Positions 50,236-59,038 of a stretch of 64,000 nt of DNA are shown piece by piece (the stretch's first letter is position 1; each line of letters opens with the position of its first letter). The translations under genes were made by a program, and so were the position numbers. Below the pieces are notes generated by a model. That model did no database searches. It was not told the origin of the DNA and was given only the letters and a program-made list of their open reading frames with translations. Origin of the DNA: Pontiella desulfatans (lineage in GTDB: Bacteria > Verrucomicrobiota > Kiritimatiellia > Kiritimatiellales > Pontiellaceae); the NCBI RefSeq assembly GCF_900890425.1, contig NZ_CAAHFG010000001.1:806001-870000 (forward strand). Reading direction: 5' to 3'.

Positions 50236-50253
50236 GGTGCGATAAAACGCACC
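50236..50253. promoter_or_regulatory. inverted repeat upstream of the respiratory cluster
   Basis: GGTGCG-ATAAAA-CGCACC is a perfect inverted repeat about 65 bp before the first gene of the respiratory cluster. It could be an operator or a small hairpin. It is not an FNR-type site (TTGAT-N4-ATCAA). Confidence 0.4.
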
Positions 50254-50317
50254 AATAAAGACGTGATTAAAGTGCGCACGTTTATTAGGGTATTCTGCAA
50301 CCAAGGAGGCGCGCACC

Positions 50318-52105
50318 ATGGCATTAGAGAGGATCAAGGTCGAATTACCCACCGCCGACTACTATGAAGCCGAGGTGAAATGCCGTAATTCATGTCCGGT
50401 TAGGACGGATGCACGAGGCTATTTGATGGCCACCGTCGCCGGAAAGTATGAAGAAGCGTACGCCATTTCCCGCGCCACGAACCCGTTCGCCTCCATCTGC
50501 GGCAAGGTCTGCGGCGCCCCCTGCGAAAAGGGCTGCCGCCGTTCGGATGTGGACGAAGCTGTCGTCATCCGCAACATCAAAGGATACCTGACCGACAAGC
50601 ACGGCCCGGAAGCCGGGGATCTTAAAACCCCGCTGACCTATTCCATCGCCCCCGGTTCGCTTGAGCCGGAACTGAACGGAAAATCCGTTGGCATCATTGG
50701 CGGTGGATGCGCGGGCTACACCGCCGCGCACGACCTCGCCCGGCTGGGCTACAGCGTTACGGTTTATGAGCGCTGGGAAAAATCCGGCGGGCAGCTGGTG
50801 CAGGGCGTTCCCATCAACCGACTCTCCCGCAAGGTGGTGGCCGACGAACTCGCCTCCATCGAGCTGTTCGACAATATCGAAGTCAAGAATGGCGTCGATG
50901 TCGGCAAGGATATCACGTTCGCCGAGTTGGAGAAAAAACACGATGCGGTCTTCGTTGGTGTTGGCCTTGCAAAAGGGAAGAAAATCCCGTTGCCGGGAGC
51001 CGATCACGACGAGGTCCACATCGGCCTGGCCTTCCTGTTTGATTTCAACATGCGTGAAAAGTGGGATCTGAGCACCCGGCGATCGATCGTGATTGGTGGC
51101 GGCGACGTGGCGTTCGACGTTGCCCGTTCGGCCTTGCGCTGCGGTTCGCCGGAAGTGCAGCTGGCCTGCTTGGAGCGGGAGCATCTCAACGAAATGACCG
51201 GTTCGGTTGATGAACGCGAAGGCGGCCGCCGCGAAGGCGTGGTGATCAACGATGGCTGGGGACCGCGCGAGATTGTCGTTGAAAACGGCAAGATCAAGGG
51301 GTTGGTCGTCAGCAAGGTGATCCGCGTTTTTGATGAAGACGGAAAGTTTTCCCCGCAGATGGAAGAGGAAACCCGCCTGATCGAAGGCGATGCCGTTTTC
51401 TTCGCCGTGGGGCAGGGATCCGACCTCGCCTTCCTCGAAAACTCAGGCGTTGAAATGACGCCGCAGGGCTGGGTGAAGGTTGAAAACGAGGAAACGCTGC
51501 AGACCAGCAAACCGAACGTTTTTGTCGGCGGCGACATTGCCCATGGGCCGAAGCTGTTCATCGATGCGGTGGCCTCCGGTAGCAAGGCGGCGCAGGGCAT
51601 CCACGCCTACATTTCCGGAAGCAAGCCCTTGTCGCTCAAACGCAAGCTCACCTTTACCGATCTACCGGACTATGGACGCGGTTCCGTCTATGTGGACGAA
51701 GAACGCGAGGAGCGCGAAGAGCTTCCCGTCAAGACCGCCGAACAGCCCGAGTTGAACACGACGGTCGAATATCCCGAAAAAGAGGCGAAAGAGCAGTCCG
51801 CACGCTGCCTCGAATGCCACATCCACCCGACGTTCGAGGGCGACATCTGCATCCTCTGCGGCGGTTGCGTGGATGTCTGCCCGTCCTATTGCCTTTCCAT
51901 GAAGACGGTCGATCGCGTCGATGGCGGCGAAGAGTTGAAGGTGCTGGCCGAAATGGAATTTGGCAGCATGGAAGTGGCGGAAGCGGAAGGGTCGGTCATG
52001 CTGTTCGATCCGCTCAAGTGCATTCGTTGCGGCATGTGCGCGCAAAAGTGCCCGACGGGTGCCTGCAAAATGTCGGTGAATAGTTTCGAGGACTGCTTTG
52101 CATGA
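50318..52105 (+). CDS. GltD-like FAD/NAD(P) oxidoreductase with C-terminal ferredoxin domains
   Basis: A 595-residue flavoprotein. The N-terminal Cys-rich helical domain (CRNSCPVRTDARGYL, CGKVCGAPCEKGCRR) is that of glutamate synthase small subunit-type proteins. FAD site: GIIGGGCAGYTAAHDLARLG (about residue 125). NAD(P) site: VIGGGDVAFDVARSALRCG (about 260). VGGDIAHGPKL closes the FAD fold. The C-terminal tail has two cluster motifs, CILCGGCVDVCP and CIRCGMCAQKCP. It probably moves electrons between NAD(P)H and ferredoxin or quinone. GGAGG precedes the ATG. The next gene overlaps its stop (ATGA), which ties it to the cbb3/bc cluster. Confidence 0.88.
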   Translation: MALERIKVELPTADYYEAEVKCRNSCPVRTDARGYLMATVAGKYEEAYAISRATNPFASICGKVCGAPCEKGCRRSDVDEAVVIRNIKGYLTDKHGPEAGDLKTPLTYSIAPGSLEPELNGKSVGIIGGGCAGYTAAHDLARLGYSVTVYERWEKSGGQLVQGVPINRLSRKVVADELASIELFDNIEVKNGVDVGKDITFAELEKKHDAVFVGVGLAKGKKIPLPGADHDEVHIGLAFLFDFNMREKWDLSTRRSIVIGGGDVAFDVARSALRCGSPEVQLACLEREHLNEMTGSVDEREGGRREGVVINDGWGPREIVVENGKIKGLVVSKVIRVFDEDGKFSPQMEEETRLIEGDAVFFAVGQGSDLAFLENSGVEMTPQGWVKVENEETLQTSKPNVFVGGDIAHGPKLFIDAVASGSKAAQGIHAYISGSKPLSLKRKLTFTDLPDYGRGSVYVDEEREEREELPVKTAEQPELNTTVEYPEKEAKEQSARCLECHIHPTFEGDICILCGGCVDVCPSYCLSMKTVDRVDGGEELKVLAEMEFGSMEVAEAEGSVMLFDPLKCIRCGMCAQKCPTGACKMSVNSFEDCFA

Positions 52106-52275
52106 TTTGGCTGACGATCATTCTGTTAATCACGACAACCCTGCTGGGCGGCATCTTTTTCGTGTTGTTCCGCTGGGCGGTGAAGGATGGCCAGTTCGAC
52201 GATCCCGAAGAGGCGAAGTATGTGATTTTCCGGGAAGATGAAGCAGGGAAGGGCGTTAAGCCACAAAGGCACTAA
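52102..52275 (+). CDS. ccoS: cbb3-type oxidase assembly protein CcoS
   Basis: A 57-residue protein with one transmembrane helix (MIWLTIILLITTTLLGGIFF) followed by RWAVKDGQFDDPEEAKYVIF, the hallmark FxWAvk-GQFDD of CcoS/FixS. CcoS is needed for heme/copper insertion into cbb3 oxidase. The start overlaps the stop of the flavoprotein gene. Its last codons (KPQRH) run into a CACAAAGGCACTAA repeat unit, so the extreme C-terminus seems derived from an intergenic palindrome fragment. Confidence 0.85.
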   Translation: MIWLTIILLITTTLLGGIFFVLFRWAVKDGQFDDPEEAKYVIFREDEAGKGVKPQRH

Positions 52276-52311
52276 CGGCACTAAGCCGGGGTTCAATTTG
52301 GAGGATAGGAT

Positions 52312-52788
52312 ATGGCGAATAAGGAAAAGAAAGACGGTAGGAGTCGCCGCGAGCTGATTACATTGGGATCGGCCTTCGGCTTGATGGGGATTGCGGGTTT
52401 GGGATCGGCCGGGGCGTTGTTTAAATACATGATGCCCGTGGTTTCCTATGGTACACCGCAAAAATTCCTGGTTCCGGTCGAAGATCTGCCGGATGTCGGG
52501 GATGAGATGATTTTCGACGACATGAAGGTTGTGGTCCGTCGGCAGACCGATAAGGAAGTTGCCGCCATCTCCTTGGTCTGCACGCACCTAGGCTGCACGG
52601 TCAACCGCGTGGAGACCGGTTTCCTGTGCCCGTGCCACGGTTCGCAATACGATTCCGACGGCATCGTGGTCGGTGGCCCCGCCCCGAAAACGCTGCCTTG
52701 GCTGGATATCAAGATCGTTCCCGGCGGGCAGATCGAGATCGATACGGGCACCTCGCTGCCGGAAAACAGTTTCTTCGAAGTCGCTTAA
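52312..52788 (+). CDS. Rieske iron-sulfur protein of a bc-type complex
   Basis: A 158-residue membrane-anchored protein. A twin-arginine-like start ([11 protein letters not shown]) and a hydrophobic helix ([18 protein letters not shown]) hold it in the membrane. The [2Fe-2S] ligands are in CTHLGC (about residue 90) and CPCHGS (about 108), followed by [10 protein letters not shown]. It takes electrons from quinol in complex III and passes them to cytochrome c. It lies directly before cytochrome b. Confidence 0.93.
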   Translation: MANKEKKDGRSRRELITLGSAFGLMGIAGLGSAGALFKYMMPVVSYGTPQKFLVPVEDLPDVGDEMIFDDMKVVVRRQTDKEVAAISLVCTHLGCTVNRVETGFLCPCHGSQYDSDGIVVGGPAPKTLPWLDIKIVPGGQIEIDTGTSLPENSFFEVA

Positions 52789-52801
52789 CAAGGGGAAGTG
52801 G

Positions 52802-54145
52802 ATGAATGAACTAATTCAACAGGCCAAGGAGTTCGGGAACAAGCTCTACTACTCGATCTTCCGGCATCGATTCGACAACACGGGGCTGACCAAGTCCAAG
52901 ATCATGTTCAGCAATGTGCTGCTGCATATCCAGCCCGTGAAAATCCATAAGCGCACGGTCAAGTTCAAAACCACGATGGGCCTGGGGCTGATTACCTTCT
53001 ATCTGTTCCTGATCCTGGCCCTGACCGGGATTTTGCTGATGTTCCACTATGTGCCATCGACCGCCATCGGCCCCGACGGGTTGCCGGACGCCTACAGCCG
53101 CATGCTCAACCTGCGCTCGAACGTCTTCTGGGGCGGCTTCATCCGCAACATGCACCGCTGGGCGGCGCACGGCATGGTGGCCTTCGTGGCGCTGCACATG
53201 TTGCGCGTCTATCTCGCCGGCGCGCACCGCGGCGGCCGCGAATTCAACTGGGTGATCGGCTGCATCCTCGGCCTCTTGACCGTCTTCCTGTCCTATACCG
53301 GCTATCTGCTGCCGTGGGACCAGCTGGCCTTCTGGGGCGTCAAGGTCGGCACCGAGATCGCCAAGATCGCACCTGGCGGCGCGTTGATCCGCGGCATCCT
53401 GCTGGGCGACACCGATGTCGGCGGCGAGGCGCTCATCCGCTTCTACGTTTTGCACGTCGCCGTTTTGCCGGCCGTGATGGGCTTCCTGATCGCCGTCCAC
53501 TTTTTCCGCATCCGCAAGGATGGCGGCCTGGCCAAGCCGGCGGATACCTCGAAGGAAAAACAGATTCCCGATGAGGAGTTCGGCGATGTGAAAAACAACT
53601 CCGTTTTCAAGACGGCCCGCAGCTACAAGCTGGTGGAGATCGTCAAGGGCAAGGAGCCCAAGGTGAACGAGGAGGTCGATCAAATGATGTTTGCCTGGCC
53701 CAAGCTGATCGTGCGCGAATTGATCGTGCTGCTTGGCGTGGTGGCTGTGCTAAGCGCCATCTCGGTTTTATTCGATGCGCCGCTCGAAGGGCCGGCCGAC
53801 CCGAACCACCCGACCAACCCGTCGAAGGCCCCGTGGTATTTCCTCGGCCTGCAAGAGCTGGTTTCCTACCACGGCTTCATCGGCGGCATTGTCATCCCCG
53901 GCATCCTGGCCGGCGGCGTGATGGTGCTTCCCTACATTGAAATGTTTTTCGAGACGTTCACCAAAACCTGGAAAACCAACGTTCCGGGCGTTTGGTTCGC
54001 CCGCGAGCGTGGATTGCTCAACGTGCTCTTTATCGGCATGTATCTGTTCATGTTGACGCTGATCATTATCGGGGTCTATTTCCGCGGCGAAAACTGGGAC
54101 GTAATCTATCCGTGGGTGCATGACGTGTCGGGGGGAGGTCACTAA
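52802..54145 (+). CDS. cytochrome b of a bc-type complex
   Basis: A 447-residue integral membrane protein combining the two heme-bearing halves. The N-terminal part (GLGLITFYLFLILALTGILL, RNMHRWAAHGMVAFVALHMLR with heme His pairs, YTGYLLPWDQLAFWGVKVG) is cytochrome b6-like. After a charged insert (about residues 240-290) comes the C-terminal part with the quinol-site signature PWYFLGLQEL (about 343). GGGGAAGTGG is the ribosome site. The stop overlaps the next start (TAATG). Confidence 0.93.
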   Translation: MNELIQQAKEFGNKLYYSIFRHRFDNTGLTKSKIMFSNVLLHIQPVKIHKRTVKFKTTMGLGLITFYLFLILALTGILLMFHYVPSTAIGPDGLPDAYSRMLNLRSNVFWGGFIRNMHRWAAHGMVAFVALHMLRVYLAGAHRGGREFNWVIGCILGLLTVFLSYTGYLLPWDQLAFWGVKVGTEIAKIAPGGALIRGILLGDTDVGGEALIRFYVLHVAVLPAVMGFLIAVHFFRIRKDGGLAKPADTSKEKQIPDEEFGDVKNNSVFKTARSYKLVEIVKGKEPKVNEEVDQMMFAWPKLIVRELIVLLGVVAVLSAISVLFDAPLEGPADPNHPTNPSKAPWYFLGLQELVSYHGFIGGIVIPGILAGGVMVLPYIEMFFETFTKTWKTNVPGVWFARERGLLNVLFIGMYLFMLTLIIIGVYFRGENWDVIYPWVHDVSGGGH

Positions 54146-55899
54146 TGATTAAGGACTATCGCATACTTGCCGCATTGGCTTTCGCCGGCTTCATCTTCTT
54201 CGCCCTTTCGATGATGAAGTCGATGGATCTGGAATTCGTGAAGCACCAGAAGGCCTACTATGCCGAGCTGGGCGAAGAGTTTCCGGGGATGGAATACAAG
54301 CAGATCAACGTCAAGACGTCGGGAGGCATCATGATCGACCGTTGCCAGACGTGCCACGTCGGGGCATCGAATCCGGATGCCTCCGGATTTGCGCAACCCT
54401 TGACCACACATCCGCCGATCGTGCCCGGAGCGGAAGAGGATCCGCACGACTTTGCCAAGATCGGCTGCACCGTCTGCCACGATGGAAACGGTCGCGCCGT
54501 GGAGATCCACGATGCCCATGGCGAATACCATGGCTGGCCGGCCCCGTTGCTTTCCGGGCAGCTGTCGCAGGCCAACTGCGTCCGGTGCCATGCCATGGAG
54601 AGCGGCCATCTGGCCGGCGCCGAGCTCTACGAAAAGGGCCGCACCCTCTTCCTTGAAAAGGCCTGCTGGGGCTGCCATACGATCGAAGGGATCTCCTCCT
54701 CGTCGCAGGCCCCCGAGCTGACCGATGCGGGCGGCAAGTTTTCGTATGGATACCTGGTCGAGTCGATCGTCGACCCTAAGGCCAACGACGTAAACTCGAA
54801 GATGCCGTTGTTCGACTGGGCGCACGACGAAGAGACCGTTGCCGCCATTGCAACCTATTTGAAAGGGCAGCAGAAAGAACGCCTTCGTTCCGCCGAGAGC
54901 GCTCCGATCGGCTACATCAAGCCGAAGTCCGAGCTGGCCCGGATCACCGAGCCCAGCGTGGCGGCCGGCATGAGCCTCTTCGCGGGCGCGCCCTTCGAGG
55001 GTTCCGTGGCCAAGGGCGGCTGCGTCAACTGCCATGCCATCCGCAATTCCGATGGCAACCTGGCCGGCGGCAACATCGGCCCGGAGCTGACGTGGACGAT
55101 CCGCCAGCGCGGGCGCGACTATGTCAAGGAGCACATCGTCAATTCGCGTTCGCACGTGGCCGATTCAATCATGCCGACCTTCAAGGACTACAACGATGCC
55201 GAACTCGAAAGCGTGGTTTCGTATCTCTCCACGCTCGACTATGAGCTGGGCGAGGCCGACGGGCAAAAGCTCTACGACACCTATTGCGTCTCCTGCCACG
55301 GCGACGACCTGAACGGACGCGGAAAGCTGGCCCCCATGCTCGACCCATTGCCGCGCGACTTCAGCAAGGGCCGGTTCGTCAGCTCCTATGAAACGCGCTT
55401 CACGGATTCGATCATGGAAGGTGTGGGCGGAACCTCGATGCCCGCCTGGAAAAACATCCTGAGCGATGAACAGGTTGGAACGCTGGTGGCCTTCATCAAG
55501 GAAAAGAGCCATGCCGCCGAGAAATCCTACACGCGCATGCAGGTCGCGTTGCCGAAGACCGGCGACCTGGAACGGCTCGACTTCAAGGGCAAGGGAACGC
55601 TGCTGGAAGCGGGCGATCCGGAAGAGGGCTTCGAGGCCTTCCAGAAATATTGCACCTCCTGCCATGGCAAGCTCGCCAACGGCAAGGGGCCGAACGCCTA
55701 CACGTTGGTTCATCCGTTGCCGCGCAACCTGATCAACCAGGATTTCATGAACCAAGTGGCCGTCTCGGATGAGCGCCTCTACCAGTCGATCCTGCTGGGC
55801 GTGCCGGATACCTCGATGCCGCCGCACGACCACCTGAAAGACCAGACCATTCTGGATATCATCGCCTTTATCCGGGCCAACACCGAGGAAGCCGAATAA
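54145..55899 (+). CDS. heptaheme c-type cytochrome, membrane-anchored
   Basis: A 584-residue protein with an N-terminal anchor helix (ILAALAFAGFIFFALSMM) and seven CxxCH heme sites: CQTCH, CTVCH, CVRCH, CWGCH, CVNCH, CVSCH and CTSCH. The first three lie in a compact multiheme part (about residues 60-155), the fourth and fifth in class I-like domains, and the last two in mono-heme domains of the CcoP kind (CVSCHGDDLNGRG, CTSCHGKLANGKG). It is coupled on both sides, with cytochrome b before and ccoN after. It probably replaces both cytochrome c1 and CcoP, carrying electrons from the bc complex to the oxidase. Confidence 0.88.
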   Translation: MIKDYRILAALAFAGFIFFALSMMKSMDLEFVKHQKAYYAELGEEFPGMEYKQINVKTSGGIMIDRCQTCHVGASNPDASGFAQPLTTHPPIVPGAEEDPHDFAKIGCTVCHDGNGRAVEIHDAHGEYHGWPAPLLSGQLSQANCVRCHAMESGHLAGAELYEKGRTLFLEKACWGCHTIEGISSSSQAPELTDAGGKFSYGYLVESIVDPKANDVNSKMPLFDWAHDEETVAAIATYLKGQQKERLRSAESAPIGYIKPKSELARITEPSVAAGMSLFAGAPFEGSVAKGGCVNCHAIRNSDGNLAGGNIGPELTWTIRQRGRDYVKEHIVNSRSHVADSIMPTFKDYNDAELESVVSYLSTLDYELGEADGQKLYDTYCVSCHGDDLNGRGKLAPMLDPLPRDFSKGRFVSSYETRFTDSIMEGVGGTSMPAWKNILSDEQVGTLVAFIKEKSHAAEKSYTRMQVALPKTGDLERLDFKGKGTLLEAGDPEEGFEAFQKYCTSCHGKLANGKGPNAYTLVHPLPRNLINQDFMNQVAVSDERLYQSILLGVPDTSMPPHDHLKDQTILDIIAFIRANTEEAE

Positions 55900-57251
55900 T
55901 GAAACAAGATACTGCTGCAAAAACGATGGTCATTGCATCGTGCGTCTACTTCGGTTTGGCGCTCACGATGGGAATCCTGACGGCGCTGAAGTTCGTGGTG
56001 CCGACGGTCGGGGAGATCGAATACCTATCGATGCCGCGCCTGCGCATGTTGCACACGAACATCAACCTGTTCGGTTGGCTGCTGCAGGCCAACATGGGCA
56101 TCCTGTTCTGGATCCTGCCGCGCATCCTGCACACCCGGCTCTTCTCCGAAAAGCTTGGGATGGCCATGGGCGTGCTCTACAACCTGACGGTGCTCGGTGG
56201 TTTCGCCGCCATTGTGATGGGCAACGTGAAGAACGTCGAGTATGGCGAAATCCCGGCACCGTTCGACTACCTGATCGCGGTCTGCTGGGTGATGTTCGCC
56301 ATCAACGTGTTCGGTACGGTGGCCATCCGGAAGGTGAAATACCTCTACGTCACGGTTTGGTACACGCTGGGCGCGGTGATCTGGACGACGTTCGTCTACA
56401 TCACGGGCAACATGCTCAGCCAGATGCCGATGGTCACCGGCATCAACCAGGCCAACCTGATCTGGTTCTACGTGCACAACGCCGTCGGTCTCATCTTTAC
56501 CCCGCTGGGTGTGGCGATCGCCTACTACATGATCCCGAAGCAGCTCGACACCCCGATCTATTCGCACAAGCTTTCGATGGTCGGCTTCTGGGTGATCTCC
56601 TTCGTCTATGTTTGGACGGGGGCGCACCACATGCTCAACGGCCCCATCTCGAACTGGTTGCAAACCGTGGCCAGCGTCTTTTCGTTCAGCCTCATCATTC
56701 CGGTGATGGCGGTGGTGACCAACTTTTTCGGAACCTTTGCCACGGCGCCGCGCCATACGCGCATGAAGGGGCCGATCCCCAAGCTGTTGATGATGGGCAC
56801 GGTCTACTATATCTTCACCTGCCTCCAGGGGCCCTTCCAGTCGATCCGCTCGGTGAGCGAAATCGTGAGCAAGACCGACTGGGTGGTCGGCCACGCGCAC
56901 ATGGCGTTGTTCGGCGCATTTTCATACTATGCCATGGCGGGCATCTGCTACGTGGCCCCGAAAATGGCCGGCCGCAAGCTCTATTCCGAAAAGCTCGGCG
57001 ATCTCCAGTTCTGGCTGATGACGCTCGCCAGCATTCCGTTCTTCGCCGTCCTTTGGATTGGTGGGGTGATCCAGGGCTATGCCTGGCTCAACCCGGAAAA
57101 CACGTTTGTGGAAACGTTGGAAGCGCTCAAGCATGCGCACTGGATGCGCTTCTCGACCGGCAGTGTTATTTTCATTGCCTACTTCCTGTTCCTGTACAAC
57201 ATCCTAATGACATTCTTCGGGAAATATCCTGCTGAAGAGGGGGCGGAATAA
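55899..57251 (+). CDS. ccoN: cbb3-type cytochrome c oxidase subunit I
   Basis: The 450-residue catalytic subunit with about 12 membrane helices. Heme b and b3 / CuB histidines are visible in LRMLHTNINLFGW (His52), WFYVHNAVGLIF, WTGAHHMLNGPISNW and VVGHAHMALFGAFSYY. The enzyme reduces oxygen to water with high affinity and pumps protons. The overlap with the previous stop and with the ccoO start shows tight coupling. Confidence 0.95.
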   Translation: MKQDTAAKTMVIASCVYFGLALTMGILTALKFVVPTVGEIEYLSMPRLRMLHTNINLFGWLLQANMGILFWILPRILHTRLFSEKLGMAMGVLYNLTVLGGFAAIVMGNVKNVEYGEIPAPFDYLIAVCWVMFAINVFGTVAIRKVKYLYVTVWYTLGAVIWTTFVYITGNMLSQMPMVTGINQANLIWFYVHNAVGLIFTPLGVAIAYYMIPKQLDTPIYSHKLSMVGFWVISFVYVWTGAHHMLNGPISNWLQTVASVFSFSLIIPVMAVVTNFFGTFATAPRHTRMKGPIPKLLMMGTVYYIFTCLQGPFQSIRSVSEIVSKTDWVVGHAHMALFGAFSYYAMAGICYVAPKMAGRKLYSEKLGDLQFWLMTLASIPFFAVLWIGGVIQGYAWLNPENTFVETLEALKHAHWMRFSTGSVIFIAYFLFLYNILMTFFGKYPAEEGAE

Positions 57252-57835
57252 TGAAAATCGATGTCGAAAAAAGCCTGATCTGGACGGCCGCAGGCGCGTT
57301 CATCCTCTTTGCCATCGGCGCGGTGCTCACCACCATTGTTCCGCCGATCGTCGACAAGACGCTGTGGACGTCCGAATACGATGTGCATGAATACACCGAG
57401 CAGGAGCAGCGCGGGATCGAAATCTACAAGCGCGAGGGGTGCGTCTATTGCCACACCCAGCAGATTCGCCAGCTCGATTCCGACCGCCGCCGCTATGGCT
57501 GGCGGCTGGTGGAGGCGCCCGACTCCGAGGCCTGGGAATATGTGAACGATAAATACCATTTCCTCGGCACCAAGCGCAGCGGGCCCGACCTGGCGCGCGT
57601 GGGGGGGAAATATTCGTCCGAGTGGCACTGGGCCCACTTCAAGAACCCGCGCGACATGGGCGAAAAGTTTCCCGACCGCAAAGGGATCTATGAAAAGGTT
57701 TCCATCATGCCCGCGTTCGACTATCTCAGCGACGAGGAGATCAAGGATCTCACCGCCTACATCCAGACGCTCGGCCGCAACAAGGATTGGCGTGTCGATA
57801 AAGACGGCAACCCGCTCAACGACTACGAGCAGTAA
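57251..57835 (+). CDS. ccoO: cbb3-type cytochrome c oxidase subunit II
   Basis: A 194-residue mono-heme cytochrome: N-terminal anchor (WTAAGAFILFAIGAVLTTIVP), heme site EGCVYCHTQQIRQLDSD (about residue 62), GTKRSGPDLARVGGKYS and IMPAFDYLSDEEI with the distal Met ligand. All are standard CcoO features. It follows ccoN with an ATG overlapping its stop (TAATG). Confidence 0.94.
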   Translation: MKIDVEKSLIWTAAGAFILFAIGAVLTTIVPPIVDKTLWTSEYDVHEYTEQEQRGIEIYKREGCVYCHTQQIRQLDSDRRRYGWRLVEAPDSEAWEYVNDKYHFLGTKRSGPDLARVGGKYSSEWHWAHFKNPRDMGEKFPDRKGIYEKVSIMPAFDYLSDEEIKDLTAYIQTLGRNKDWRVDKDGNPLNDYEQ

Positions 57836-57855
57836 TAAACAGGCGAATGTGATGA

Positions 57856-57942
57856 AACCGCGAAAGAACGCAAGGAACGCAAAGAAACCATCTGGAATTA
57901 TTTCTTGCTCTGCTTTTGCGTTCTCTGCGTTCTTTCGCGGTT
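57856..57942. repeat. intergenic palindrome, CGAAAGAACGCAAGG family
   Basis: AACCGCGAAAGAACGCAAGG plus AACGCAAAG pairs with the mirrored arm 28 bp later, with two or three mismatches. It lies inside the cbb3 operon, after ccoO. Short open frames across it (KPRKNARNAKK) are artefacts of the repeat. Confidence 0.78.
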
Positions 57943-57970
57943 AATAGAAATCCACGTATGGAGGTTTGCA

Positions 57971-58111
57971 ATGGGAGAGAAACAATACGAACTCGAGTCC
58001 ACCACCGAGATCAAGCAAGGCCATGCCGATATCGGCAAGTTCAACATTGCCGTCGAGGTGGTCCTGACGATTGTCTGCATCGTCTATCTGATCCTCAACT
58101 TCAATCCTTAA
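57971..58111 (+). CDS. 46-residue single-pass membrane protein in the cbb3 cluster
   Basis: MGEKQYELESTTEIKQGHAD followed by a C-terminal helix (FNIAVEVVLTIVCIVYLILNF). GGAGG precedes the ATG. Size and place recall CcoQ or other small oxidase subunits, but no sequence motif of CcoQ is seen. I treat it as a possible small subunit. Confidence 0.65.
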   Translation: MGEKQYELESTTEIKQGHADIGKFNIAVEVVLTIVCIVYLILNFNP

Positions 58112-58113
58112 GA

Positions 58114-58186
58114 TTTGGCAACGCATGCATGGAAGGCCGCGAATGTTCGTTCGTTGAGATTCGTTGCTTTCCATTCATGCGTTGCA
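58114..58186. repeat. palindromic element, GCAACGCATG family
   Basis: TTTGGCAACGCATGCATGGA... and ...TCCATTCATGCGTTGCAA are inverted copies, with GTTCGTTCGTTGAGATTCGTTGC between. Related to the 30-bp inverted-repeat element downstream of kinase 1. Confidence 0.7.
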
Positions 58187-58192
58187 ATCAAT

Positions 58193-58954
58193 ATGGCTAA
58201 GTCCAAATACACGAACCGGAGACGGATCATCCAGGCAGTGGCGATGATCATGCTCCTGAGCATCCCGCTCCGCTTGGTTTGCTTTGATTTGGAGAATGAA
58301 TGCATCCGCGTCTTCGGCGCGCGCTTTGGTCTCTCCACCATGTTCTATCCGTTGTTCACGATCGTGGCGCTGATCCTTTTCGTTGTGTTCCGGGGGATGA
58401 GCAAGGGTCGGATCTTCTGCTCGCACCTCTGCCCGATGCATCTCTTTTTGGAGATCGTCAATAGCCCGAAAAACAAAACGGCGGCTTCGCGTCCGGCAAA
58501 GGTTTGGGGCTGGTCGGTCTTTTTTGCGGTGCTCTCCGTCGAGGTCATCCTGTCGTTTTTCCAACCGTTGGATAACCAGCTCCGGCTGATCGCCTCCGGG
58601 CACTTGCCCATCATCGGGATTGCATCCGCGCTGTTCCTCGGCTTCCTGGGCCTGTTTGTGCACTACCAGGAGCACTTCTGCAAGAAGGGCTGCCCCTACG
58701 CACTGATCCAGATGCTGCTGCAGTCCGACACCACGCGCTACATGGAATTCGCCAACCCCGAAAAAACCTGCACCAATTGCCGGGGCTGCGACGATGTCTG
58801 CCCAATGCTGTTGCGCGCCCGTTTCGAGAGCAAAGGCACCGACTGCACCAACTGCAACCTCTGCGCCGAGGCCTGCACCTCCGAGCTCGGCGAAGGAAAC
58901 ACCCTCTTCCTCCTCACCGATCCACAGGTTGAGAGTGGGGAAGCCGGGCGTTGA
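58193..58954 (+). CDS. polyferredoxin-like membrane protein (CcoG/NapH-like)
   Basis: A 253-residue protein with four membrane helices (AVAMIMLLSIPLRLVCF; FTIVALILFVVF; SVFFAVLSVEVILSFF; IIGIASALFLGFLGLFVHY). It has CxxxCP motifs (FCSHLCPMH, CKKGCPYA) and two C-terminal [4Fe-4S] motifs (CTNCRGCDDVCP, CTNCNLCAEACT). Such proteins, including CcoG, reduce copper or pass electrons during cbb3 assembly. I put the start after the palindromic element; the longer frame through that element is not credible. Confidence 0.82.
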   Translation: MAKSKYTNRRRIIQAVAMIMLLSIPLRLVCFDLENECIRVFGARFGLSTMFYPLFTIVALILFVVFRGMSKGRIFCSHLCPMHLFLEIVNSPKNKTAASRPAKVWGWSVFFAVLSVEVILSFFQPLDNQLRLIASGHLPIIGIASALFLGFLGLFVHYQEHFCKKGCPYALIQMLLQSDTTRYMEFANPEKTCTNCRGCDDVCPMLLRARFESKGTDCTNCNLCAEACTSELGEGNTLFLLTDPQVESGEAGR

Positions 58955-59038
58955 TTTTGCCATTCAGTACCTGAATAGTCCTTTTTGTGCGGGTTCGAAT
59001 TGCAATTGCTCTGATAGGTGATAGGGTAACACGCAATT

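Noticed and set aside
57852-57944. small protein MKPRKNARNAKK...
   Set aside because: It is translated from the arms of a palindromic repeat; composition reflects the repeat.
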